Below, piece after piece: positions 55,107 to 63,483 of a stretch of DNA of 64,000 nucleotides. Position numbers and translations under genes: made by a program. The stretch lies in NCBI GenBank assembly GCA_028285755.1, contig JANQOQ010000008.1, positions 567,399 through 631,398 of the forward strand, given 5' to 3'. The DNA is from Puniceicoccaceae bacterium. Its GTDB lineage: Bacteria > Verrucomicrobiota > Verrucomicrobiia > Opitutales > JAFGAQ01. Within the stretch, counting starts at the first letter, position 1. Each line of letters begins with the position of its first letter. The notes under the pieces are model-generated. The model saw nothing but the letters and a program-made list of their open reading frames with translations. It had not been told where the DNA came from and searched no databases.

Positions 55107-56669
55107 ATGGCAGGTCTTTCATTACAGGAAATTGCCGATTTTAACAACCCCGCTGCATTTACCCGTAGCAGGACGGTAGCGGCGTCTGCCACGACCAGCC
55201 CTTCATCGATCGATACCTCGACAAATAAGGCGACCCTTAAGACCCAGTCGCTCAATGAGAGTTTTTCATTGGTGTCCGGTATTTCAAATCGCCTGGAGCT
55301 GATCCAGGGTAATTTGCTCACGATGCTGCAGCTGGCGAATGAAGGATTGAGTGTTACCAATCAGACGGATCGCGATGAGATCTTTGGTAAACTGCGCAGT
55401 CTCAGTGGAGGTATTGATGATATCGTGGACGCGACCTTGTTCAGCGGTCAGGCTACCCTGGATGGCAGAACTCTAAATCTCAGCTACACGAGTAATGGCA
55501 CGGTAGATAAACGACTTGAACTCGGAAACTATTATGGGGCCAATGAAGGTGGCCTCGACCTTAGCAGGCAGCCAAGTTATGCAGTGACGGATACCTACTA
55601 TGATTTTTATTCATCATCACGGAATGCGAATTCGGGAATTGTGGGTCTGGATATAACGGAGGCATATGCCAGTCAGGTGCAGAGCACTGAAGTGGAGCTG
55701 GATACCGGTACTTATCAGATTGAAATTAGTTATGAAGGGCCTAACTCTACGGTATCAATATTGAATTCTAACGGAGTGTTACTCAATACGGTTGAGGATG
55801 TGGACTTAAGCGGTTCAGGGCAGGAGCTTGTGGATCTGGGTGTTGGGGCTACGATTTCGGTCGAGAAAGTCCAACTGCTGGATTCTGTGGATAAATATCC
55901 TTATGATACGGTAGGACCTGCAAAGTTTTATGCGAAGCTGGATTATCGCCGTGTGTTCAGGCAGGATTTGGCCCAGGAGGGTTTTAGCCAGGTCACTCAG
56001 GGGAGTGTAAGTACCACCTATAATAAGCGATTAACTGACAGCTCAGGAGGTGCTTTTGAGATCGAATCGGTTGAGCTTGGAGGGGTAAAGCCCGGTCAGG
56101 TAGGCCTGGCGTCCGGGAGTTATTCAGTACGTGTGAATTACAATGGTGCGAATTCATCCATTGAGGTAAAAGACTCTTTGGGGAATTTAAAGTATTTGGA
56201 TCATAAGATCGATTTGAGTGGTAATGATAAGGTCAGTGTGAACACCGGCCTTGGGCTTACGTTTACGATCGATAATGACAATTATGCGAATAGTACCGGT
56301 GAGGTGGTGGCTTTGGTGGATTATCGTGCATCCGAGGTGTCCAATGAGGAATTCGATTTTCGCCAATATGTAACCCGTATCGAGGATGCGCTGGAGTTGG
56401 TGGCAACGGATATTGAAGTCATGGCCAATGTGCAGAATGATATTCTGAATCTGAATAGCCTGCTCAATGGCAGCGGGTTGCAGAGCAGTGGCAGCGGGGC
56501 ATTTGTGGGTCAGCTGATTGGAGGTGCTCTGGATGGAACGACCTCTGCCGCGTTTGCGAGTAATCAAGTAACGCAGGCAGGTGCTGAGATTTTTCAGGCG
56601 ACAGGGAATGCGACTGCAGTGCAGGCGGAAGTGCTGGCTACCCGGGCGGCGAGTGCTCAACTGGCATAG
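55107..56669 (+). CDS. Flagellin-like / hook-filament protein with duplicated middle domain
   Basis: The 520-residue protein has helical ends and a beta-rich middle, like flagellin or FlgL. The N-terminal helix part (FSLVSGISNRLELIQGNLLTMLQLANEGLS, about residues 52-81) fits the D1 pattern. The standard start (MRINTNVSAL-like) is absent. The middle holds two similar modules of about 85 residues: LDTGTYQIEISYEGPNSTVS at about 197 and LASGSYSVRVNYNGANSSIE at about 335. The C-terminal helix (AAFASNQVTQAGAEIFQATG, then Ala-rich) resembles the flagellin end. fliS follows after 8 bases, and a sigma-28-like element precedes. No other flagellar gene is in this window. Confidence 0.7.
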   Translation: MAGLSLQEIADFNNPAAFTRSRTVAASATTSPSSIDTSTNKATLKTQSLNESFSLVSGISNRLELIQGNLLTMLQLANEGLSVTNQTDRDEIFGKLRSLSGGIDDIVDATLFSGQATLDGRTLNLSYTSNGTVDKRLELGNYYGANEGGLDLSRQPSYAVTDTYYDFYSSSRNANSGIVGLDITEAYASQVQSTEVELDTGTYQIEISYEGPNSTVSILNSNGVLLNTVEDVDLSGSGQELVDLGVGATISVEKVQLLDSVDKYPYDTVGPAKFYAKLDYRRVFRQDLAQEGFSQVTQGSVSTTYNKRLTDSSGGAFEIESVELGGVKPGQVGLASGSYSVRVNYNGANSSIEVKDSLGNLKYLDHKIDLSGNDKVSVNTGLGLTFTIDNDNYANSTGEVVALVDYRASEVSNEEFDFRQYVTRIEDALELVATDIEVMANVQNDILNLNSLLNGSGLQSSGSGAFVGQLIGGALDGTTSAAFASNQVTQAGAEIFQATGNATAVQAEVLATRAASAQLA

Positions 56670-56677
56670 GGATAGAT

Positions 56678-56989
56678 ATGCAAACGCAAAAACAGCTCGA
56701 AGCCTACGAATCAAACAATGCTCAATTTAGCTCTGAGCAATCCCTGCTGCTACAGTGTTATGATCGCATTTTGCAATCTGCGTCTAACCATGAGACTGAG
56801 AGCACTGCGCAGACGATTAAATTGCTGAAGGAATCTCTCTCGTTTCGCGAGAATCCCAAGTTGGCACTGCATTTGATGCGCATTTATCGTTATCTGGAAA
56901 ACTGCCTTGAAAAGGATAATTTTCCAGAGGTCTGCCGAATTATCGAGCAGCTGCGCGATTATTGGCACCAGGCATTCCTGCGTGCCTGA
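56678..56989 (+). CDS. fliS: FliS-like flagellin export chaperone
   Basis: The 103-residue, all-helical protein follows the FliS pattern: LLLQCYDRILQSA near residue 24, then HLMRIYRYLENCLEK and IEQLRDYWHQAF at the end. FliS holds the flagellin C-terminus before export. It lies 8 bases after the flagellin-like gene, and this is the strongest support. It ends 6 bases before the convergent msrB stop. Confidence 0.75.
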   Translation: MQTQKQLEAYESNNAQFSSEQSLLLQCYDRILQSASNHETESTAQTIKLLKESLSFRENPKLALHLMRIYRYLENCLEKDNFPEVCRIIEQLRDYWHQAFLRA

Positions 56990-56995
56990 TCGGCC

Positions 56996-57553
56996 TTATT
57001 CGAAAAGGCTTTTAAACTCGCCGTAGCCTTCCGCTTCAAGTTCTTCTTTGGGAATGAAACGTAGTGATGCCGAGTTAATGCAATAGCGCAAACCGGTAGG
57101 ACGCGGTCCGTCCGGGAATACGTGGCCCAGATGCGAATCTGCATGCACGGAGCGCACTTCTGTGCGAACCATACCGTGGCTGGTATCCTTCAGCTCGCGG
57201 ATATGCCCGTCTACGAGGGGTTCGGTAAAGCTGGGCCATCCGGTACCTGAATCAAACTTGTGTGTGGATGAAAACAGTGCCTCGCCGGAAATAATATCGA
57301 CATAGATCCCTTCATCCTTGTTGTTCCAATACGCATTTTGAAAAGGCCTTTCTGTGCCGTTCATACGGGTGATGCGGTATTGTTCCGGAGAAAGGATTTT
57401 ACGAAGCTCGGCATCATCCATCGGGAGCCCGCATGCATCGTTGCAGTGTTCTTTATCTTCAGTGGTGGTTACTTTATTCTTATCCATAGCAAAAGTCAGG
57501 TAGAGCCATCCGAAAACGGCGAGAAAGAGAATTCCAAAGGTTAATTTATTCAT
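56996..57553 (-). CDS. msrB: Peptide-methionine (R)-S-oxide reductase, membrane anchored
   Basis: MsrB repairs the R-form of methionine sulfoxide. The 185-residue protein has an N-terminal membrane or signal segment (about residues 3-22) and then the MsrB core: [53 protein letters not shown] with the catalytic Cys. The two CxxC pairs that bind zinc in many MsrB are missing (VDIIS and SVHADS in their place), so this is the zinc-free form. The anchor suggests it repairs envelope proteins. A loose CNDAC lies before the core. Confidence 0.94.
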   Translation of the reverse strand: MNKLTFGILFLAVFGWLYLTFAMDKNKVTTTEDKEHCNDACGLPMDDAELRKILSPEQYRITRMNGTERPFQNAYWNNKDEGIYVDIISGEALFSSTHKFDSGTGWPSFTEPLVDGHIRELKDTSHGMVRTEVRSVHADSHLGHVFPDGPRPTGLRYCINSASLRFIPKEELEAEGYGEFKSLFE

Positions 57554-57622
57554 ACCAATAACAACGAAGCTAAATTGTTTTTTATTCCATAAGAAGTTTT
57601 ATTTTGTGCGAAATAATCCTGT

Positions 57623-59098
57623 TCAATGAGAGCCCTGGATTATGATGCGTCGATAGCTGGTGAGCGGGTGAGTGTCTGAATCACTGACCTCCAAAATAAT
57701 ATGGATTTTCTGCTCATTCAAGTCAGAGGGTAGATTGAATTGTATCTTCGGCTTGTTTGAATCCTTTATGGAAAACTCCTTTTTGTAGGATGAGGCCTCC
57801 GGGTAAGGATACCACTTAAAGTGTAAATCATCGTTATCTGGATCAAAGGATTCAGTAGCATCCAGTACAATCGTTGCGCCATTGTCTGCCTTTATGTTTA
57901 TTATAAGCTCTGTATGATCTTCTAGTACAATGACGGGTTCATGGTTTATATGTTCTGGCTCCTTGATCGAGTAGTTCAGGCGGTTGAGAAAACTCGATGT
58001 GGTTGCATCACTCCAACGCAGAAGATGGTTAAGATCCAATCCACACGTGGTATAATAATTGGGTGGAAAGGGGGAACCCATGGGGCGAAAAAGACTGCCC
58101 CAGCTGCCGTGGGCCGGGTTTTCGGGGTCATTCAGCCCCAGATGGGCACTGATCAAATAGAGGAATGCGGGAGTATCTCCTTCTCCACCGTGATCATAGA
58201 GCGTGGAAAGCGGGCCAAAGCCGTTTACCTCTTTTTCCGAGATGGGCTTTTGCCGACCCCCTCCCGGGCAGCAATAATCCCAGAAATGTCCTGAATCATA
58301 AAGCAGTTGACCCACGATGGACCTTTGCCCCTGAAAGGTGGATTCTACACTGCCCAGATTGCCGCACCCGGTGGCTTGTACCGCATCGAGATCGATAAGA
58401 TAATCAAAGGTGATATCCTGCAGTAAGATGCCGAAGATACGGAGTTTACTCAGTAATTGCGCATAGGATTGAGCCGAATGTTTTTGTCGGTATCGATATA
58501 AGGCCTGAATAAAGGTGATGGGGCCTCCCCACATTTGAACGTAGATCGGGCGATCATCGGGTTTTTCAAAGACGGATAGCAGAAAATCAGAGCCGGGTGA
58601 ATCCTTGGAGATGCCATTGGGCGTATTGCCCTCACCGATCCAGTCATGAAAACTGATATCTCCCCAGGAACTCTCCACTTGCCGGCCCATAATGTTACCA
58701 GAGAATTTCTTTTCATTCGTTAACCATATAATCGGTAATGCTCCGCTTCCCGGATGAGTCACTTTACTCAGTGTATCGGGAGTTGGGTAATCGGAATGGT
58801 GCTTTATAAGCTGAGGATACTCGATCTCATAGGCATTCAGGATATTACTTACTTTTTGCCACGGTCCTTTGCTATCATAATAAAAGTCCGGCAACTGTGG
58901 TGTCACAATAATCGCCTCAGTTTCAAACATGTGTGAATAATAGAGATAGCGAATGAGCGAGTTGCCGTCATCATGAGTCATGTCTGTCATAATGATCGTA
59001 CGAAAGGGAGCGGGTCGTTGGTTGATTTCTGCAGAAGCAATCAGCTGTATTGAAAATACGAGCAAGCATAGGGAGTATAAGTATTTGGGGGTAATCAT
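57623..59098 (-). CDS. Secreted DUF1593 (nucleoside hydrolase-like) protein
   Basis: The 491-residue protein has a signal peptide (about 1-22) and the DUF1593 start RTIIMTDMTHDDGNSLIRYLYYSHMFETEA, which looks like the Asp-rich metal site of nucleoside hydrolases (here THDDGNS). QMWGGPITFIQALYRYR and HGSWGSLFRPM are family-like. A C-terminal Ig-like domain (about 400-490) has SFDPDNDDLHFKWYPYPEAS. Family members are found near glycan-degradation genes; the reaction is unknown to me. Single gene. Confidence 0.83.
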   Translation of the reverse strand: MITPKYLYSLCLLVFSIQLIASAEINQRPAPFRTIIMTDMTHDDGNSLIRYLYYSHMFETEAIIVTPQLPDFYYDSKGPWQKVSNILNAYEIEYPQLIKHHSDYPTPDTLSKVTHPGSGALPIIWLTNEKKFSGNIMGRQVESSWGDISFHDWIGEGNTPNGISKDSPGSDFLLSVFEKPDDRPIYVQMWGGPITFIQALYRYRQKHSAQSYAQLLSKLRIFGILLQDITFDYLIDLDAVQATGCGNLGSVESTFQGQRSIVGQLLYDSGHFWDYCCPGGGRQKPISEKEVNGFGPLSTLYDHGGEGDTPAFLYLISAHLGLNDPENPAHGSWGSLFRPMGSPFPPNYYTTCGLDLNHLLRWSDATTSSFLNRLNYSIKEPEHINHEPVIVLEDHTELIINIKADNGATIVLDATESFDPDNDDLHFKWYPYPEASSYKKEFSIKDSNKPKIQFNLPSDLNEQKIHIILEVSDSDTHPLTSYRRIIIQGSH

Positions 59099-59243
59099 TT
59101 GGTTCCCTTTCTAATTTTTTAAATTATATTTGTCTATAAAGTTAGTAATTATTAAACCTATTTATACGTTTATACCTATAAGTTGTTAATCAACGGGTTG
59201 CTGTTTGACCCATTTTAATGAAGATACTAACCTAATATCTAAT

Positions 59244-60398
59244 ATGATAAACCTAGACCCAAATACTATTGAGTATCCTCCGTTTAGTTTGCACCGTTTG
59301 CTCAAGACGGTCTTTGAGCCGGAAGGAGGAGAAAAAGTAGCCATATTCATCGACTTGGACGATCCGACACAGGTTAAGGATTTTGCGTTCCTCAATGATG
59401 CATCCCTTACGGTTCAGAAATATGCTTACGAGGTATTTCACAAAGCTTTTGAAAGAGGGGAGCTTCATGAGCTTGGCCTCAGTGGTGGAGAAGTCTTCGC
59501 CTATAAAACTACAGGTGGGAGTAATCTGGATCTCCCGGATGAAGGTTATAATACTGCAGGCGAGCAGGTCAGTTTTGAGAAGGATGTATATCCGAATTAT
59601 GACATCATACTCTGTGTGTCGACTTATTCGGCAACTGCGCCCTTAACCGCCCACGCCAAACAATTTGGCTTCAAGGGGGCTACACTGCACGGGTTGAATG
59701 AAGTTATCCTTAATAGTGGCCTGAGCATAGACTACAACCATGTCAGCAGCACCACTGAAGCACTTCGTCTGGGTATGACCAAGGCAGACGCTTTTGAAAT
59801 CGATTTTGTAGTTAAAGAAAAGACATACACGTTGAAGCTGGTCTGTAATGGCCAGGAAGCTCAAAAGAGTCATGGCATCTGCCGCGGTAAGGAGCCGGAT
59901 GTTGCCAATTTGCCGGCAGGAGAAGTGTATTATGTGCCCGAAGGAGCTGAGGGTGACTTTCCCATGCTTTACGAAGATGGTACTCTCGGTATCATGAAAG
60001 TATCCGGTGGGCGCATCCAGCACGTGGAATTGCTAGAGGGAAGTCAGGCCACCATTGAAGAGCACAACGCCAAACTCAAGTCAGACCCGATGACCGGTGA
60101 GCTGGGTGAGTTGGGATTTGGTTCACAAATTTATCCCGTATCCGGTCGTGACATTCAAGATGAAAAGATCCTCGGCACGGTGCATGTGGCAACCGGTCGC
60201 TCAGATCACCTCGGCGGGCACTTGACCCCTGACCTCTTCAATGAGCACCAGAATGCATCCCATGATGATATACTTTTTGCACCGTTTAAGACCAAGCCGA
60301 TCCATGTAGCCCAAGTACGTATGTTCAAGGACGGGCAGGTCACTCCGGTCATTGAGAACTACAAACCGACCAGCTATTTGACTAACTTACTGGATTAG
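59244..60398 (+). CDS. M29-like metallopeptidase / aminopeptidase homologue
   Basis: From the ATG at 59244 (MINLDPNTIEYPPF) the product has 384 residues and no signal peptide. Motifs that recall the M29 family (thermophilic aminopeptidases, and NicX) come in its order: NLPAGEVYYVPEG with a Glu, GELGELGFG with a Glu, GTVHVATGRSDHLGGH with a His, and NASHDDILF with His-Asp. In M29 these residues hold two metal ions. The similarity is seen only in these blocks, so the activity (peptidase or ring-cleaving dioxygenase) is open. The longer frame from 59205 lacks support. Confidence 0.6.
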   Translation: MINLDPNTIEYPPFSLHRLLKTVFEPEGGEKVAIFIDLDDPTQVKDFAFLNDASLTVQKYAYEVFHKAFERGELHELGLSGGEVFAYKTTGGSNLDLPDEGYNTAGEQVSFEKDVYPNYDIILCVSTYSATAPLTAHAKQFGFKGATLHGLNEVILNSGLSIDYNHVSSTTEALRLGMTKADAFEIDFVVKEKTYTLKLVCNGQEAQKSHGICRGKEPDVANLPAGEVYYVPEGAEGDFPMLYEDGTLGIMKVSGGRIQHVELLEGSQATIEEHNAKLKSDPMTGELGELGFGSQIYPVSGRDIQDEKILGTVHVATGRSDHLGGHLTPDLFNEHQNASHDDILFAPFKTKPIHVAQVRMFKDGQVTPVIENYKPTSYLTNLLD

Positions 60399-60425
60399 TC
60401 AGTTCGTCAGAACTTTAAAATACGA

Positions 60426-60459
60426 TGCCTCGCCGGATATATTCGGTGGGGCATTTTTT
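60426..60459. terminator. Terminator between the M29-like gene and the TolB-like gene
   Basis: TGCCTCGCCG / CGGTGGGGCA stem (60426-60435 and 60444-60453, with GU pairs) and a T-run that overlaps the TAA of the convergent gene. It serves mainly the plus strand. Confidence 0.8.
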
Positions 60460-61417
60460 ATTCTTTAACGGGAAAACGAACAAACGCGAAATGCTGACTG
60501 TCGGGTGCCCAACTGTTTACATTGATGGTTCCCTGTCCGCCAAAAAGCTCGATTACATCGGCTTTTTCCGTGCCGTCGGGTCGTACTCTGCGAAGGATGA
60601 CGTTTCTGTTCCGCGGATGGCCCCAAGTGCCTTTTTCATAGCTAAGATATACTATCCACTCTCCGTCCGGGGATATATGGGGAAACCAGTTGACCCGTTC
60701 GTCATGCGTGATTTGTTCGGTTTGTTTAGAGCCTGTAGTAGCTATTCGCCATATTTGGGCAGAGTTGCCTTTGCCTGAGTTATAGTAAATCCATTGCCCA
60801 TCCGGGGAAAATTCGGGGCCATCATCGTAGGCGACGCTATCCGTAATTTGAATTTCCTTTTGGCCATCGACAGAAATCGTGTAAATATCACCCCCTGCCC
60901 AGCGGTTTCCATTAATGGGGTAAGTGCGCGTGTAAACGAGAGTACCTCCGTCCGGCGATATGCCGTGCAACCAATGCCCTAACTGAGCCCCGGGGGCAAC
61001 ATCAGCAGTAATTTGCCTGGGCTCACCCCCCTCAAACGGAACATGATAGATATATCCGGTATGAGCGGGTTTAGCTGAAAAATAAATGTGTTTTCCGTCG
61101 GGAGATATCAAATGGTCGTTATTTGCGCTCTGAATTGAGCCCGTGTTAATCAAAATGGGCTCGCTCTCACCTTTGACCGCCAGTTTCCAAAGTTGACCGT
61201 TGGTATTGAAGACGAGCCATTTCCCGTCACTGGTCCAATTGGGGGCTTCTATCAGGTAAGGTACCTCATAAACGACTTTGAGATCACTGCCGTCTATATT
61301 GATGATGCAAAGCTGGCTGACTTGACCGTCCATCCATCGATTTGAAGCGTTTGCACAAATGCCAAGTATACTAATATGGAAAACTAATAAAACGGGGTAG
61401 AGCAGATTACGTCTCAT
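60458..61417 (-). CDS. Secreted TolB-like beta-propeller protein (PD40 repeats)
   Basis: The 319-residue protein has a signal peptide (about residues 1-23) and at least five PD40-type repeats with the SPDGKHIYF / SPDGGTLVY / SPDGQWIYY / SPDGEWIVY pattern, as in TolB and in the propeller of oligopeptidases. There is no catalytic domain behind the propeller. It likely sits in the periplasm and binds a protein or polymer. No tol or pal gene is near, so it is not the standard TolB (which also has an N-terminal domain). Confidence 0.83.
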   Translation of the reverse strand: MRRNLLYPVLLVFHISILGICANASNRWMDGQVSQLCIINIDGSDLKVVYEVPYLIEAPNWTSDGKWLVFNTNGQLWKLAVKGESEPILINTGSIQSANNDHLISPDGKHIYFSAKPAHTGYIYHVPFEGGEPRQITADVAPGAQLGHWLHGISPDGGTLVYTRTYPINGNRWAGGDIYTISVDGQKEIQITDSVAYDDGPEFSPDGQWIYYNSGKGNSAQIWRIATTGSKQTEQITHDERVNWFPHISPDGEWIVYLSYEKGTWGHPRNRNVILRRVRPDGTEKADVIELFGGQGTINVNSWAPDSQHFAFVRFPVKE

Positions 61418-61469
61418 GCTCGCAAGGATAGTGTTAGGGGGAAAACACGCAAGTCTCCCCGGCCGATAT

Positions 61470-62639
61470 TTATTGGATAACGGTGGGCAGTTTGAAGATC
61501 GGCAGGAACATTGCCATCACGATACCTCCGATGATCACTCCCAGCACAACAATGAGCAGGGGCTCGAGCAGCGAAGTCAGTGCGCTTACGGTGTTCTCGA
61601 TCTCAACGTCGTAAAAGTCGGCGATCTTTACCAGCATACCATCGACGTCCCCGGTTTGTTCGCCGGCCTGGGTCATGTGTTTGATCATGGACGGGAAATA
61701 ACTATTGATCGCGAGCACCTCGGAGATCTGTCCCCCTTGGCTCACATTACGGCTGATTTCCCAGCAGGCGCGCTCGATGTAGGTATTGTTACTTCCTGAT
61801 GATACGATCTCAAGCGCTTGTAGGATGGGCACGCCACTGCGCATCAAGATCGCAAACGTGCGGCAGAATCGCGACAGGCTGACCTTACGGATCAATTCAC
61901 CGAATACGGGCATGCGAATCAGCATCCAGTCTTTCACCAGGCGGCCGCGGGGTGTGCGGAATAGCCGGGTCATCAATTGCCAGAAAACAAACAGCCCGAT
62001 ACCCAGATAGATGAAATTTGCCTGCATGAACTCACTGGTCGACATGAGGATCTGGGTCGGCATCGGCAAATCCGAGCCGAAGCTCGTAAACATTTCTGCG
62101 AAGACTGGTATGACGAAAATAAGCAGGACGTTTACCAACCCGATCGCAAAGAGTATCACGGTTACGGGGTAGGTGAGCGCGCTCTTTACTTTTTTCGCCA
62201 GTTTTACCGATTCCTCAAAGTAGCCGGCCGTTTTTTCCAGAATGTCCGCCAGGTTACCGGAGGCCTCACCGGCCTGAAGCATCGAAATGAAAAGCTTGGG
62301 AAAGGCGTTTTTGAATTTTCCGGCCGCTTCGGAAAATGCAGTACCGCTGGATACATCCACACGTATGTCGCGAATAATGATCTGAAATACGGGGCTCGTG
62401 ACCTGCTCCTGCAAGGCTTCAAGGGCACTTACCAAGGGTAGGCCCGCATGCAACATCGACGACAGTTGCTGGGTAAATACGGCCAAATCCTCCAGCTTAA
62501 CTTTAGCCTTCTTAGCCTTTTTCTCGTACGCCTTTTGCTTCGCCAGTTTCTGGTTATCCCTGAAGTTATTCTTCTTGGGACCCCGCTGGCTTCCCCGGTA
62601 CTGGGTGGATAAATTTCTGGGTGATGAGAGTGACGGCAT
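61470..62639 (-). CDS. Type II secretion / type IV pilus inner-membrane platform protein (PilC/GspF)
   Basis: The 389-residue protein has two GspF domains (about 55-180 and 255-380) in the usual arrangement, with membrane segments near 155-185, 205-225 and 360-385. FTQQLSSMLHAGLPLVSALEAL and FCRTFAILMRSGVPILQALEIV start each half, and MLQAGEASGNL / MTQAGEQTGDV mark the repeats. It forms the platform that couples the ATPase to pilin polymerisation. No other pilus or secretion gene is next to it. An N-terminal basic stretch (residues 1-45) is longer than in most. Confidence 0.92.
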   Translation of the reverse strand: MPSLSSPRNLSTQYRGSQRGPKKNNFRDNQKLAKQKAYEKKAKKAKVKLEDLAVFTQQLSSMLHAGLPLVSALEALQEQVTSPVFQIIIRDIRVDVSSGTAFSEAAGKFKNAFPKLFISMLQAGEASGNLADILEKTAGYFEESVKLAKKVKSALTYPVTVILFAIGLVNVLLIFVIPVFAEMFTSFGSDLPMPTQILMSTSEFMQANFIYLGIGLFVFWQLMTRLFRTPRGRLVKDWMLIRMPVFGELIRKVSLSRFCRTFAILMRSGVPILQALEIVSSGSNNTYIERACWEISRNVSQGGQISEVLAINSYFPSMIKHMTQAGEQTGDVDGMLVKIADFYDVEIENTVSALTSLLEPLLIVVLGVIIGGIVMAMFLPIFKLPTVIQ

Positions 62640-62764
62640 ATAAGCTTAGGTGTTTAACCCTGTAATCGACCAAAAAGGCAAAGGCTCAAATATTCAATCA
62701 AGATAACAGGCAAATGTAAAAAAAGTGCAGTGAGGCTGCAATACTGAATAGCGTCAGTTCATAG

Positions 62765-62797
62765 TTGACACTCCATCGGTACTTGCCTTTTTATCTT
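62765..62797 (+). promoter_or_regulatory. Promoter of tRNA-Gly
   Basis: TTGACA at 62765-62770. A T-rich stretch TTTTTATCTT follows after 17 bases (62788-62797) as a weak -10. The tRNA begins at 62807. Confidence 0.5.
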
Positions 62798-62806
62798 ATC
62801 TTTTAC

Positions 62807-62880
62807 GCGGGTATAGTTTAGTGGTAAAACCTCTGCCTTCCAAGCAGGTGATGTCAGTTCGATTCTGTCTACCCGCACCA
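62807..62880 (+). tRNA. tRNA-Gly (UCC)
   Basis: The acceptor stem GCGGGUA pairs with UACCCGC, the discriminator is A, and CCA is encoded (62878-62880). The anticodon loop CUUCCAA has UCC. The T-arm is GUCAGUUCGAUUCUGUC. Confidence 0.96.
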
Positions 62881-62899
62881 CCTCCAAGCTTTGAATCGA

Positions 62900-63295
62900 T
62901 TATGCCAATGAGCCGGTCTGGGTACCTTCGATGAGTTTTTTGAGTATGCTGAGGTTGATGGGTTTGCTCATGAAGTAGTCCATCCCTGCGGAGTTATAAT
63001 TTTCCTGATCCAGTGGGGAGCTTGAGCCGCTGAGTGCTACGATGCGGGGTTGCTCGCTTTTCGGAAGCAGTTTGCGGATTTTCTCAGCCGCTTCAATGCC
63101 TGTCATGCGTGGCATGTTGTAGTCCATAAAGATGAGGTCGAAGTGGCTTTTGGCTGCCAGTTTGCAAGCTTCTACACCATCTTTCGCCTGATGCGGGGTA
63201 ATTCCTGTCAGCCGCTCAATCATCATTGAAAGAACTTTTAGGATCATGGCATTATCATCTGCCACCAATATTTTCATTCCATCTCGTTTGTTCAC
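62900..63295 (-). CDS. CheY-like response regulator receiver protein
   Basis: The 131-residue protein is a single receiver domain: ILVADDNAMILK (acidic pair), phospho-acceptor Asp58 in DLIFMDYNMPR, VALSGSSSP and the Lys in YFMSKPIN. There is no output domain, so it acts by protein contact, as CheY does, or as a relay. The GTG at 63295 has a strong AAAGGAG 8 bases before it, so I keep it over the ATG six codons later. A palindrome ATTAAC-4-GTTAAT lies at 63314-63329 just upstream. Confidence 0.92.
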   Translation of the reverse strand: MNKRDGMKILVADDNAMILKVLSMMIERLTGITPHQAKDGVEACKLAAKSHFDLIFMDYNMPRMTGIEAAEKIRKLLPKSEQPRIVALSGSSSPLDQENYNSAGMDYFMSKPINLSILKKLIEGTQTGSLA

Positions 63296-63414
63296 TTTCT
63301 GTGCTCCTTTCTTATTAACTTCTGTTAATAGTAAGATTCATTATTGCGTTTAGGTGCCTTGATTATCGGAGCGTTTGAGAGGGCTTTTAGCCGGTGAACG
63401 CAGTTTTGTGTAAA

Positions 63415-63462
63415 AACAAAATAAAAAAGCGGGATAACTCTAAATGAAGAGATATCCCGCTT
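63415..63462 (-). terminator. Terminator of ftsH
   Basis: The 10-bp perfect stem AAGCGGGATA / TATCCCGCTT (63427-63436, 63453-63462) is followed on the minus strand by a T-rich stretch (63415-63427). It lies 21 bases past the ftsH stop. Confidence 0.9.
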
Positions 63463-63483
63463 CTATTAAATCTTGTAGTAGAC

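Noticed and set aside
62900-63295. Receiver protein as partner of the kinase at 25250
   Set aside because: 37 kb apart, no output domain, no shared control element; pairing would be a guess.
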